A DNA stretch of 64,000 bases, from NCBI RefSeq assembly GCF_048544455.1, contig NC_133532.1, positions 16,866,948 through 16,930,947 on the forward strand, written 5' to 3'. Made by a program: the position numbers and the translations under genes. The DNA comes from Silene latifolia. Its lineage: Eukaryota > Streptophyta > Magnoliopsida > Caryophyllales > Caryophyllaceae. Shown here one piece after another: positions 11,642 to 22,271 of this stretch. Position 1 is the first letter of the stretch. Each line of letters opens with the position of its first letter. The notes beneath the pieces are model-generated. The model had not been told where the DNA came from, made no database searches, and worked only from the letters and a program-made list of their open reading frames with translations.

Positions 11642-13649
11642 GACGACGTTTTAGTAACTATCAAAGATGTTTTCATTCCAAAAGACGATATTTCCCTTGA
11701 CATAATAAACTATCTTTATCTCTCTACTCTTTTTTCTCTCAAAACCTCCTAAAACCAAGTAAATTAGGGGGGAGGTGGGGAACAAGCAAGAATTTCGATT
11801 GGCATGGCGGAACTCGAATCACCGGTACATTAACAAATTAATCGCATCGTTAATTAAGTTATTTTTTTATAATGTTAGGAAAATTAGGCAAGGAGAATAG
11901 GATAAAAGAAGAACCATGGAATGTGTACATCGTTGGCATGAGTTAACACGGAATAAATGTCCAAGTACTTTTTCTCAAAGAACATCAATCACTAATGAAT
12001 ATTGTTGTGTATGATCTGATATTAGCCTAAAAGTAAAAAGTAACATCCAACCAGTCTATTATGTTGTTTCATAACTTTAATATGTCCAAAATGAGCTATG
12101 TTATCAACGTCGCCTTTTATGTAGTGACCATCACGTTCAATGCTTATGTTTTACTCATTTATTCTCATTCATTTCACCTTTTTTCTTTTTTTCCAGTTGA
12201 CACTAGCTGAACTGAACTAAACTTAATATTAGGGCACGAATTTATGGCCCAATCTCTTAGTGAAGCCTACACAAGGAATTGACCCATGATCCAACAACCC
12301 TAAACTTGGATCCAAATGTCTATGCTTAGATAGACCGCCGCGACTACACAGAAGACGTCATATGAGTATCGGCCCAGCACACCCCGGCCATATGGTCAAC
12401 CCCAGACCAAGCCAAAACGAGGACCCGGGGAGAAAAGTTACCAGCTCGGCGACATTGCCTTGACACCATGACGTGAGACGAGAATAGGTTCACGTGAGAG
12501 CTACCACGTAAATATCTTAAGATTCTCACCATTCACCCTATAAATATACTAGCAAGTAGCAAGTTGTTTAACTACTATGGGTACTACACTACTACCCCAT
12601 GATACCTTTGAAGTCCCATAAAATAAAGTTTATGTATTGTTAACCAAACAATTTTTGAAAATCCAATGAATTAGCTAGGTGGGTGAGTTTATTTATTTCT
12701 TATGAATTGCCATTTCACGAAGTGTCATGTACTCTGTTTATGAAATGAAAGATGGATTGTCTCAAGGAGTCGTGGACTCGTGGTCCACTGGTCCATGTAT
12801 ATAGTTCAGTTTAGTTAGCTTACTCCCACGTTCTAGGCAATTACGCATGTATCATGGAGTGTTTTGAATAGAATATAAGTTGAAAAAGAAAGATAAGACG
12901 ATAATAGGAATAATTATATACTCCATAAAAGCATCTCCAATTATGCAAAATGCTAAAGCGATGAGGAGATGAGTCGTCAACACTCAACATGTTTCTTCAA
13001 TAATGAAAAATGACCATTAACGGAGTCGTTTGACACCTCGATGTCAACTCATCATGATGTAAAACTATCACAAGTTTTAACGTGTTTGAGTAAATTTGTA
13101 GCGGAATAAATTTTTATGTGTTTTTATGTTTTAATTGGAACGAAAATTAAAAGGGATATGAAACGAATTGTCTCCATCCTCGCAAGAAATTCGACTCAAC
13201 TCACAACTAGCACTCAACCTCGCAAGACTGAATGTGTATTATCTCACCCTCGCAAGAACAAAATAATAAATCTAATAACTTGCAAGCAATTAGAACTAAC
13301 AAGAAACTTTTGTATTAATCTCTAAACTTGAATGAATAAAACTGAATACAATGAGTCAATGACCCTTATTTATAGTGAAATAGATGACATAGAGACCTCT
13401 AAGAACTTCCTAATTCAGGCGTGTAAGCCTTTCCTTAACTGACTCAAAGAACTTTCCTAAACTCGATTTTTAAGAGAATTGGCAAATTGCCTTATTACAA
13501 CTTTTCTAGGATTAGGAAATAAACAACAACTACCTTAAATTTATTAAGTAAAATAAAATAAGGACATATAATAAAATATCAGCTATAAGACCGACATAGC
13601 CTCCTTGAGATGCGTGCCCAACAGCTCACTTAACCGTGTCCATCAACAC
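11642..13649. other. Intergenic stretch with no recognised gene
   Basis: A/T-rich sequence with only short, unconvincing reading frames. A TATAAATA on the minus strand near 13365 and another on the plus strand near 12540 could be remains of old LTR promoters. CCTCGCAAGA recurs three times between 13178 and 13260. I could not assign any of this to an element. Confidence 0.5.
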
Positions 13650-13680
13650 TGTAATACTACGGTTTTATGAGTCTTTGGGT

Positions 13681-13825
13681 ACTCTATCGAGTGGGGCTTA
13701 CTCTGTCAAGTAAGTAGTTTTTGACGCAAAACAGTAGACTGCATGTAGGGTACTTGATCGAGTAAGTTGGGTACTCGATCGAGTAAGGGGCACTCGATCG
13801 AGTAAGTGCCTTACTCGATCGAGTA
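13681..13825. repeat. Cluster of ACTCGATCGAGT palindromes in the LTR of element A
   Basis: About six exact or variant copies of the 12-base palindrome ACTCGATCGAGT at the upstream end of the LTR, with short spacers such as AAGTGCCTT. The same cluster sits at the corresponding place in both LTRs of element B. Confidence 0.8.
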
Positions 13826-14401
13826 AGTGAGTTTACGGGCTGAGTTTTGACGGGTTTTGTTAATGATGCGAGATTAATATATAATGATGACCGTCACTTT
13901 TCCTAATCTTTTTAACATTCTAAAAACCTACTTGAGAAGAAAAGTAGTTACGTAAGTTGCTTTCATCGCATCATTAGCAAATCCCCAAAGCTAGGAGTGT
14001 TGGATCATCTTGTTCTTTATATCGTTGCGATCGTCGTGTCGAGGGTAAGTTCTTTGTACCATTTATGTTGGGTTTCGTTGAGTTTCTTTAAAACCCTAAT
14101 TGGGTGATTTTGGGGTTTTTGGGTGAATAGTATGCATTTGGTGGTAATTGTATGTATGTTTGTTATAGAAGGAGGTTTCGTAGAGGAAAGATTCTGATTA
14201 GATGCTAAGACCGTCTGTGGTGTTGCATTTCAGGTAGGGTTTCCCTACTCTGTATTAGTTACATGGCATTGTTGGTGTTGGTGTTGTTAATGTTGTTGTT
14301 GTTGAGTAATTATCGTATTGGATTCTGATTTGGTGATTGTTGGTAGAAGTATTGTATTATCGTATAACTGTCTGTGATCTTCGGGGTGCATCCCTAGCCG
14401 A

Positions 14402-14610
14402 GTGGAGTCACTTGCGGGAGTGGCTTCACACCCTTGATTCGCCTTCTGTGGAACCCGACACAGAAGGGATGTGCACATTAATGGACATGGGTTTATCGCT
14501 CGGATAAGATGAGCGGGGCTTAGGTGGGAACGGCTGCGGTCTCCCACTGGCGGTGAGGAGTACTTGTTGCGATGGGTACTCTGGCAGGACTACACACTTC
14601 AGTGTGTAGT
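14402..14610 (+). other. Series of hairpins in the LTR, conserved between elements A and B
   Basis: Successive inverted repeats are visible. GTGGAGTCACT pairs with AGTGGCTTCAC (14402-14429, with G-U pairs). CCTTCTGTG pairs with CACAGAAGG (14442-14467), CGCTC with GAGCG (14497-14515), and GTGGGA with TCCCAC (14524-14547). ACTACACAC pairs with GTGTGTAGT around a TTCA loop (14589-14610). The element B LTR keeps the arms while loop bases differ (TTCA against TTTA in the last hairpin). A role in RNA end formation, packaging or folding is possible but not shown. Confidence 0.55.
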
Positions 14611-15066
14611 CAGATATGTGGAGATAGGGTGGAGTTGTGGTGACTGAGATGTTGGAATTGAGTTGTTTGTATTATCGTTGTATTGCAGCTGTTGATTTGT
14701 GTAATTAGTACTGACCCCGTTTAAATGTTTTAAAAACTGTGGTGATCCATTCGGGGGTGGTGAGCAGTTATTGAGCAGATATGAGACGATGCGTATGGGA
14801 TAGCTGGGATGAGTCACCACGTTGCAGTTTAGAAGTATTCCGCTGTGTCAGACATTTTATGGTTTTGATAGTAGACAATTTTGAGAACCTTGTATTTCGT
14901 TTTAACAGTTTTGGAGTTGGCATGTAATCACTTTAAATGTTATTTACTTTTAAGTATGTTTCCTTATTGTCTTTTGATTATCATTGCCTCGGGAAACCGA
15001 GATGGTAGCACTTCCATGCCTTAAGTGGTTCTGGTAAGGCACTTGGAGTATGAGGGTGTTACAAAG

Positions 15067-15078
15067 TGGTATCAGAGC
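15067..15078 (+). other. Primer-binding site of element A
   Basis: TGGTATCAGAGC, complementary to the 3' end of initiator methionine tRNA, three bases after the LTR end. Confidence 0.9.
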
Positions 15079-15562
15079 GACGATCTTGAAACCTGTAACC
15101 AATGAACCTAATGAACATAGGGAGTCAAACTAAAATGTACCCGGGGTAGAGGTTGTAGGAGCTAATGCAAAGACTTGGGAGACGTCCTAAAGTCGCGAAC
15201 TCGCCATATAATTTTAAACCGGTCACCATGGGATATGAGTCGGGATCGCTATGTGTTTATCTTGTGAATTGTGTATCTATATAGTAATGGGTGGTATGAA
15301 TCGGTGGAGGTATGTGTGAGGAGAATGGGGAATGTGTAGAGAAAGATGGTGATGGTGAGATTTTATATGTTGTTGGTTGAAAGCATGAAAGCATGATAAC
15401 TTATTTATGATGTGGCATTTTAGAAATATAGAAGGAGGTTGTTTTTGTTTGAGTATACAAGAGTTACATATTTGTATATATATGTTGTTGGTTGTCGTTT
15501 GTATAAAAGTATAGTAGCTGGAAGTTTGAGTAAGAGCATGCGGGTAGTGTACGAGTCTGCAT

Positions 15563-15872
15563 GACTCGATCGAGTGGAGGGAACTCGATCGAGTAGGTGG
15601 GGCACTCGATCGAGTGGGGTCAATTCGATCGAGTAGGTGGTTTTGTGATTTTTGGAGAGTAGTCTGTTTTTGTGGCACTCGATCGAGTAGGATAGACAAC
15701 TCGATCGAGTGGGGTCAGCTCGATCGAGTGGGTGATTGGCTCGATCGAGTACGTCTTAAGGAGCTTTCTGGTCAGATTCTGTTTTTGTGGCACTCGATCG
15801 AGTAAGGCAGGGAACTCGATCGAGTGGCCTCAATTCGATCGAGTCGGTGGTGACACTCGATCGAGTAGGTGT
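15563..15872. repeat. Palindrome-rich leader of element A
   Basis: Ten or more copies of ACTCGATCGAGT or variants (AATTCGATCGAGT, GCTCGATCGAGT) lie between the primer-binding site and gag. Short frames across them read as LDRV/TRSS strings and are not a protein. Confidence 0.85.
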
Positions 15873-15944
15873 TGTACAAGTCAGATTCGTGTTTTGAGAT
15901 ATGGGCTGTGTGTTTATGTTTATCTTTTCTTATATAGTTACAAG

Positions 15945-17099
15945 ATGCCGCCGAAAAGAACCGCTTTGTATGCTATGGCTGAAAATATGAGCATTGATGA
16001 GATAGTAAAGATGTTGGAGCATCAAGATGCTCTCACTGAGGCTTTGAAGAGGGTTGGAAAGGATAAGGAAGAGAAACCTGATCACTCTAAGATCAGTGTG
16101 GATATTGCGAGGTTTAACCCTAAGGAGTACTCGGGAACAGGGGCGCCGATTCTGCTGGATAATTGGCATAGAGAGATGGAGAATATTCTCAATCTAGTTC
16201 ATTGCCCGGAGGAGTTGAAAGTGGAACAAGCTGCGTTCTACCTGAGGGAAGCTGCCGGTGAGTGGTGGGATAAGGTTAAGGTGAGTGCTTTGGAGTTGTA
16301 TGTGAAGCAGGGGTTCTCTGTTATACCGTGGGATGAGTTTAAGAAAGCTATGAGGAGAGAGTTTGTACCGTAGCATGTGCGTAGTAAGCTGAGGGAGGAA
16401 TTCGATGATTTTAAAATGACATCTGACATGACCGTTGCTGAGTATTACCATAAGTTTAATGAGAAATCTAGGTATGCTGAGGATATGGGGTTGAACCAAG
16501 AGAACTTGGCATTGAGGTTTGAGAAGGGGTTGACACCCAAGATTATGGAGAAGTTACCGGTAGGGGTCCTTACAGATGTTAAGGAGGTATATGAGCGAGC
16601 TGGGAGGGCTGAGAGGATGGTAGAGATGACCAAGGAGAGAGTTTCTGAAAAGAGAAAGGCTGAGAGTGAGGGTGGTGGTCACTCCAGTTACAAGAGAGGT
16701 GGTCATAAACAGGTGAGAGCATACTCTTCAGGTTCAGGGTTTAGTACTGGAGCTTCTTACGGGCGTGGCCATGGGGGTAGTAGCAACAGTTGGGGGATAG
16801 CTTGTTTTAACTGTGGCGGTATGGGCCCCAAGAGGCATGAGTGCACCAGTGCTGTGGGTGGGAGTTTCCAGAGACCGTCACAGGGGAGTTTTTCTCAGGG
16901 TCCTTCGCAGAGTTATACTAGTAACAGACCGGCTGGATCGTGGAATAACCGGAGTGGTCACAGTAACAACAATGGTGGGGCTAACCGCAATGGTGGTAAT
17001 TCATATCAAAAACCAGTGACGAACAACAACCAGGGGTCGGCAGTTAAGCCGACTACTTCAGCTAGTACTGTCCACAGAGGTGGGCAGAAGACCAGTGGT
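15945..17099 (+). pseudogene. Gag region of element A (one internal stop)
   Basis: ATG at 15945 opens MPPKRTALYAMAEN. The capsid-type core follows, with DNWHREMENIL, YLREAAGEWWDKV and PWDEFKKAMRREF, then DMTVAEYYHKFNEKSRYA and LRFEKGLTPKIMEKLP. A zinc knuckle CFNCGGMGPKRHEC lies at 16803-16844, in which the usual His at position 9 is Pro, so it is probably inactive. After it comes an Asn/Gly/Ser-rich tail. A TAG at 16371-16373 interrupts the frame where element B encodes Glu. Gag would form the virus-like particle and bind element RNA. Gag and Pol share one frame here, as is common in this clade; the boundary at 17099 is approximate. Confidence 0.85.
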
Positions 17100-18924
17100 A
17101 AGCTATTTATGATGGAGAAGAAAGCAGCTGAGGATGATGCTCACGTTATCACCGGTACTTTTCTTGTTAATGGAGTCTTTACCTTTGTTTTATTTGATTC
17201 GGGAGCGTCACAGTCGTTTGTATCTTCGAGTCATGCTAAGTTGTTGGGTTTGAGAGAGTATGAGTCTGTAAAAGAGGAAGTTTTTATACCGCCGGGTGAG
17301 TTTGTATCTTGTGGGCGGTTGTATTGAGGTGTGTCTTTGATAGTTGGGCAAGTTGATCTACCTGTAGACTTGTTAGAGTTTCCTTTAGATGGTTTTGAGA
17401 TGATAGTTATGATGGATTGGTTGGGAAAGTACAAGGCTAAAATAGATTGTCATTAAAAGAGAGTTTCTTTGAGAGGTCCTAAGGGGATTAATGTGTCTTA
17501 TCGTGGGTTTGTTGTCAAACCCAAAGTTAAGTTGATTGCAGCAGTGACCTTGAAATCTTACCTGAGGAAGGGGTGTCCATTGATCTTGTGTCATGTGAGG
17601 GATCATCGCATGGAGAATCCGGCAGTTGAGCAGATACCAGTGGTGGGAGAGTTACCAGATGTCTTTCCAGAGGAGATACCGGGGTTGCCGCCGAAGAGGG
17701 AGATAAATTTCAGTGTTGAGTTGAAACCGGGGACGGGGCCAATCTCTAAGACACCGTACCGTATGGGTCCTAAGGAGTTGGAGGAGCTGAAGAAACAGCT
17801 GGATGATCTGATTGAGAAGGGATACATTAGACCTAGTGTATCACCGTGGGGAGCACCAGTTTTTTTTGTGAAAAAAGAAAGATGGGAGCTTGAGGTTGTG
17901 CATCGATTATAGGGAGCTGAACAGAGTTACAGTGAAGAACAAGTATCCTTTGCCGAGGATAGATGATTTATTTGATCAGTTGAACGGTGCAGCGGTCTTT
18001 TCTAAGATCGATTTGAGGTCGGGTTACCATCGGGTAAAGATTCGGGAGGAAGACATACCAAAGACAGCTTTTATATCGAGGTATGGTCATTATGAGTATG
18101 TTGTGATGCCGTTTGGGCTGTCTAATGCACCAGCAGTGTTTATGGATTTGATGAACCGGGTCTTCAGTCAGTTCTTGGATCGGTTTGTGGTGGTCTTTAT
18201 TGATGATATCTTAGTCTTTTCTAAGACTAAGGAGGAGCATGAGGAGCATTTGAGGCTAGTGTTGCAGACTTTACGAGACAATCAACTGTATGCAAAGTTG
18301 TCCAAGTGTGAGTTCTGGTTAGAGGAAGTTGATTTTCTGGGGCATGTGATTTCAAAGAAGGGTGTTGCTGTGGATCCTGCAAAAATAGATGCAGTTACTC
18401 GGTGGGAAGCACCGAAGAATGTGGCTGAGATCAGGAGTTTCTTGGATTTAGCTAGGTATTATTGACGGTTCGTTAAAGATTTTTCCAAGATAGCTAGACC
18501 GATGACAGCTTTGATGAGGAAAGAGAACAGGTTTCGCTGGGATGAAAGTTGTGAGACGGCGTTCCAAACATTAAAGGAGCGTTTGACCACAGCTCCAATC
18601 CTAGCATTACCTGAAGGGAGTGAGAACTTTGAGGTGTATACAGATGCTTCAAAGAATGGTTTGGATTGTGTCTTAATGCATAACGGGAAGGTGATTGCTT
18701 ATGCTTCTAGGCAGCTGAACCCTTATGAGGAGAATTATCCGACGCCTGATTTAGAGTTGGGTGCGGTTGTGTTTGCTATCAAGATTTGGAGGCACTATCT
18801 ATATGGGGCGACCTTTAAGGTGTTTTCAGATCACTAGAATCTCAAGTACATATTCACTCAAAAGGAGTTGAACATGAGACAGAGGAGGTGGATGGAGTTG
18901 ATTGGGGATTATGACATGGATATT
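17100..18924 (+). pseudogene. Pol region of element A: protease, reverse transcriptase, part of RNase H; truncated
   Basis: The protease motif LFDSGASQSFV lies at about 17190-17220. Reverse transcriptase follows: [32 protein letters not shown], then the catalytic FIDD box at 18196-18207. RNase H-like sequence ([10 protein letters not shown] at about 18638) comes next. In-frame stops occur at 17325 and 17454. An extra base in an A-run near 17875 shifts the frame. Further stops lie at 18463 (Arg codon CGA to TGA) and 18835. The coding part ends mid-domain at the insertion of element C, after DYDMDI. It cannot encode an active enzyme. Confidence 0.88.
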
Positions 18925-20400
18925 TGATAAGTAGTAATTTAGCGTCATTTTACTAAGACTTTTATCTTATATTCCGACTCGATTTTGCGTGCTTAAATGG
19001 TTAAAAAGCTCATTTATTAACTAATTTATAATAATTAGTCATTTTAGTTATAATTAATTATTAATTGTATTTTTATATAATATTAGTATTATAATTACTT
19101 CATTAATGTTATATAGGTGAGACGGAAATTGAGGAGCGAGACGGATTGAGGCGGGTTAAAGACGGGTCAAAGAGCAAAAACGAATCAAATGAAAACAAAA
19201 TATAAAAGTCAGGTTGACTTTGACCTTTACACTAACCAACATTCTCCACCTCCTTCATCAACCTTCCCCTGCTATTCATTTACATCACATTCATTATTCC
19301 CGCATGACAACCATTCTTCATCACCATTTCCATCACCCTGCATTTCCAACAACAACAAGCAGCAACCGAGCCCATCACCTAAACCACCATTAAACACCTG
19401 CACCAATTCATCATCCTCACCACATCATCTCCCTTCATCATTTCGGCAAAATTAGCAGCAACAACCATGCTCATCACCATCTTCAATCACCGTTCATCTT
19501 CATCTCCTCCGCACGACCAGCAACCAGCATCACGACACCCTCCGTCCCTCACCATTTTCACCTTCACCAGCAACACCATCAACATCAACAACAATCCGAC
19601 GACCGCATCTCCTCAGCCCAGATTTGCACCACCATTAAACCCGTCTTCCTTGCTTCTCCATCACCTAACCCACATCACAACAAACAACATCAATTCACAA
19701 CCGCAACAGTAACCCAATTCATTCACCTCCTTCACCATACCGCGACACCACCATTACACCCTTCCTTCCTTCATCATCATTCATCTCCCACGACCAACCA
19801 CAGTGACCATCATCATTCTCACTCCCTGGTCACCATTTCGACAACACCAGCAGCAAAACCACCACCACCTGTTCTACCACTTCTCCATTCACACATCACC
19901 ACCTCCATCACCTAACCCACATCTCCAATCAACCACCATCACAAGCAGCATCCACCTTCGCCACCATCATCATCATCTCACTCAACCACCACGGCAACCC
20001 CGAGTCCGACATCAGCAACAACGACAACGCCATATCCAACTTCACCATAAGCAATCGCTGCTCAAGCAACAACCGTGCAACAAGTGGCTCTAAGCCGGCC
20101 AACCGGCTGCCGCCTCACCGGCTCCCAGCATAAGCAAATGGCTCTCAGCCGGTCAACCGTCGCCGACACCTCAGAAGCTCAAATCCAATTAATTCACCCT
20201 CAAATTTTCAGCGGGTTTTGTCTTGGTGCAATGACCGGCCATGAGCCGATGGGCCGGTGAGCCGACTGGCACCCCTTTTTGGAAATTTCAGATCTCATTT
20301 TTCCCTTTTTCGTTTCTCCTTTTTGTTTTGTTTTGAACGACATTCCCCTTCCCCCTTAATTTATTTGAGTCGTGTGTTTTGTATTGTGAGGTGAGTGAGT

Positions 20401-20514
<114 letters not shown>

Positions 20515-20606
20515 GTTTGTATTAGTTGTATTACTAATTAAAATAGTATAAAAACTCCTCTACTACACCTTACACACTACCATTTTTTACCGTAGAAAAT
20601 TAGACT

Positions 20607-20611
20607 AGATT
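20607..20611. repeat. Left target-site duplication of element B (AGATT)
   Basis: AGATT matches 55122-55126. The uninterrupted C LTR copy near 63903 has a single AGATT. Confidence 0.9.
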
Positions 20612-22038
20612 TGTGACACCCCCATACTCCAAGTGCCTTACCAGGACCACTCTGGTATATGAACATCACCATCTCGGTTACCCGAGACAATGAATATCAT
20701 AAGACAATTACGAAACGTACTTTAAAAGTAAATATAATTTAAATGTTTACATGCTCAAAGCCAAACTGATAAATCAAATACAAGTTCCAAAACCAAATGT
20801 CTACTAGCCGAAACTGAATACTAATGACATCGTCTGACACAGCGGAAGACTCTTCTAATCCAAGTGATAACTCATCCCAGCTAGCCCAAAAGCGTCATAT
20901 CAAACCTGCTCAACAACTGCTCACCATCCCCGAATGGATCACCACAGTTTTACAAAACAAACAACGGGGTTAGTAGTAATTACACGATATAAATCAAACA
21001 CGAAGCAACTGCCAAACAACTCAATCAACACATCAAACCCCAATCTCCAATATCAATCTCCACACAACTGACTACACACTAAAGTGTGTAGTCCTGCCAG
21101 AGTACCCATCGCAACAGATACTCCACATCGCCAGTGGGGGACCGCAGTCGTTCCCACCTAAGCCCCGCTCATCTCATCGAGCGATAAACCCATGTTCATT
21201 AATGTGCACATCCCTTCTGTGGCGGGTTCCACAGAAGGCGAATCAAGGGCGTGAAGCCACTCCCGCAAGTGACTCCACTCAGCCAGGGATGCACCCCAAA
21301 GAACGCGGACAGTTAAACAGTAACCACAATACAATATCAACAACCGTCTGAAACAATCAACAATATGAAATCACAACCGTCTGAATCAATCAACAATCAC
21401 TAACTACATCACAATCACCACAAATCATGTAACTAATACTGAGTAGGAAAACCCTACCTGGAAAGCAATCACAAATCAGACGATCTAGCAGCTGTCTCAA
21501 AACCTTTCTTCTACGAACCCTCCTCCTATACACATATTCATACAATCACTACCACAACAATATAATCACAAAACCCCCAATTCCCAAATTAGGGTTTAAC
21601 CAAAATCAGTCAAATGCTATAAAAATGGTACGTAGAACTTACCCTTGACGCAAGGATCACAATGGTATAAAGAACAAAGGAATCCGACACCTCTAGCTCC
21701 GGGATTTGTCAATAAAGCGGAAGAATAAAGCAATGTAACTTGAAATCTCTCTTTAATCAGTGAATTAGGTTTGTAAAAGTGTTTAAGGAAGATGACGAAA
21801 AGTATTATATATTAATCCGCCTTATTAACAAAACCCGTCAAATAACACCCGATAACCGACTTACTCGATCGAGTAAGTCTCGTACTCGATCGAGTGCCAC
21901 TTACTCGATCGAGTGCCAAGGCTACTCGATCGAGTACCCTACAGGCAGACTCATGTTTCGTATTCCAAACATACTTACTCGACAGAGTAAGCCCCACTCG
22001 ATAGAGTACCCACACACTCATAAAACCGTAGTATTACA
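20612..22038 (-). repeat. 3' LTR of element B (complete)
   Basis: 1,427 bases; on the minus strand TGTAATACTACGG...GTGTCACA. It contains the palindrome cluster at 21860-22010 and the hairpin series at about 21070-21290 seen in element A's LTR. Confidence 0.92.
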
Positions 22039-22051
22039 GTCTTCCCTCCTT
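22039..22051 (-). other. Polypurine tract of element B
   Basis: The minus strand reads AGGAGGGAAGAC just before the 3' LTR; this purine run is the expected plus-strand DNA primer. Confidence 0.75.
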
Positions 22052-22271
22052 AAAAAGAACTTCGTCCCCGAAGTTCAAACCACAACAAAACAAAAACACA
22101 CTAACACTCTCCCGACACAACAACAAAGACATAACTCAACATAAAACTCCAAAACATACTCACCAAAACAAACTCAACCCGACTCAAACAGCTACTAACT
22201 ATATCAAAATCAACATAAAAAGATGAAAAAACTCTTCGCGACCATCTCCTACCCCCCAAAAAGAAATAAGG

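Larger units (their letters stand above)
13650..15063 (+). repeat. 5' LTR of element A
   Basis: 1,414 bases with inverted termini TGTAA...TTACA, followed three bases later by the primer-binding site. It aligns along its length with the 20612-22038 LTR of element B (1,427 bases, opposite strand). Confidence 0.9.
13650..18924 (+). mobile_element. Element A: Ty3/gypsy Tekay-type chromovirus, 5' part, cut by element C
   Basis: The element has an LTR (TGTAATAC...GTGTTACA), an initiator-Met primer-binding site, a leader, and gag-protease-RT-RNase H in one plus-strand reading direction. It stops within RNase H/connection sequence at 18924, where the LTR of element C begins. The missing half (integrase and 3' LTR) should lie beyond the right end of the window, after C. 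Element B carries a closely related copy of the same family. Upstream flank is AACAC (13645-13649); its partner cannot be seen. Confidence 0.9.

Noticed and set aside
12344..12532. Short minus-strand frame in the intergenic stretch
   Set aside because: No domain, no splice or promoter context and no repeat partner in the window.
13681..13825. Palindrome cluster considered as a CRISPR array
   Set aside because: The units are 12-base palindromes with spacers of uneven, short length in a plant LTR; there are no cas genes and the host is eukaryotic.
19189..20260. Open frames rich in His, Pro and Ser in element C's 5' LTR, with matches at 62499-63274
   Set aside because: They lie inside an LTR made of C/A-rich DNA, shift frame between the two LTR copies, and have no domain. 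They are byproducts of base composition.
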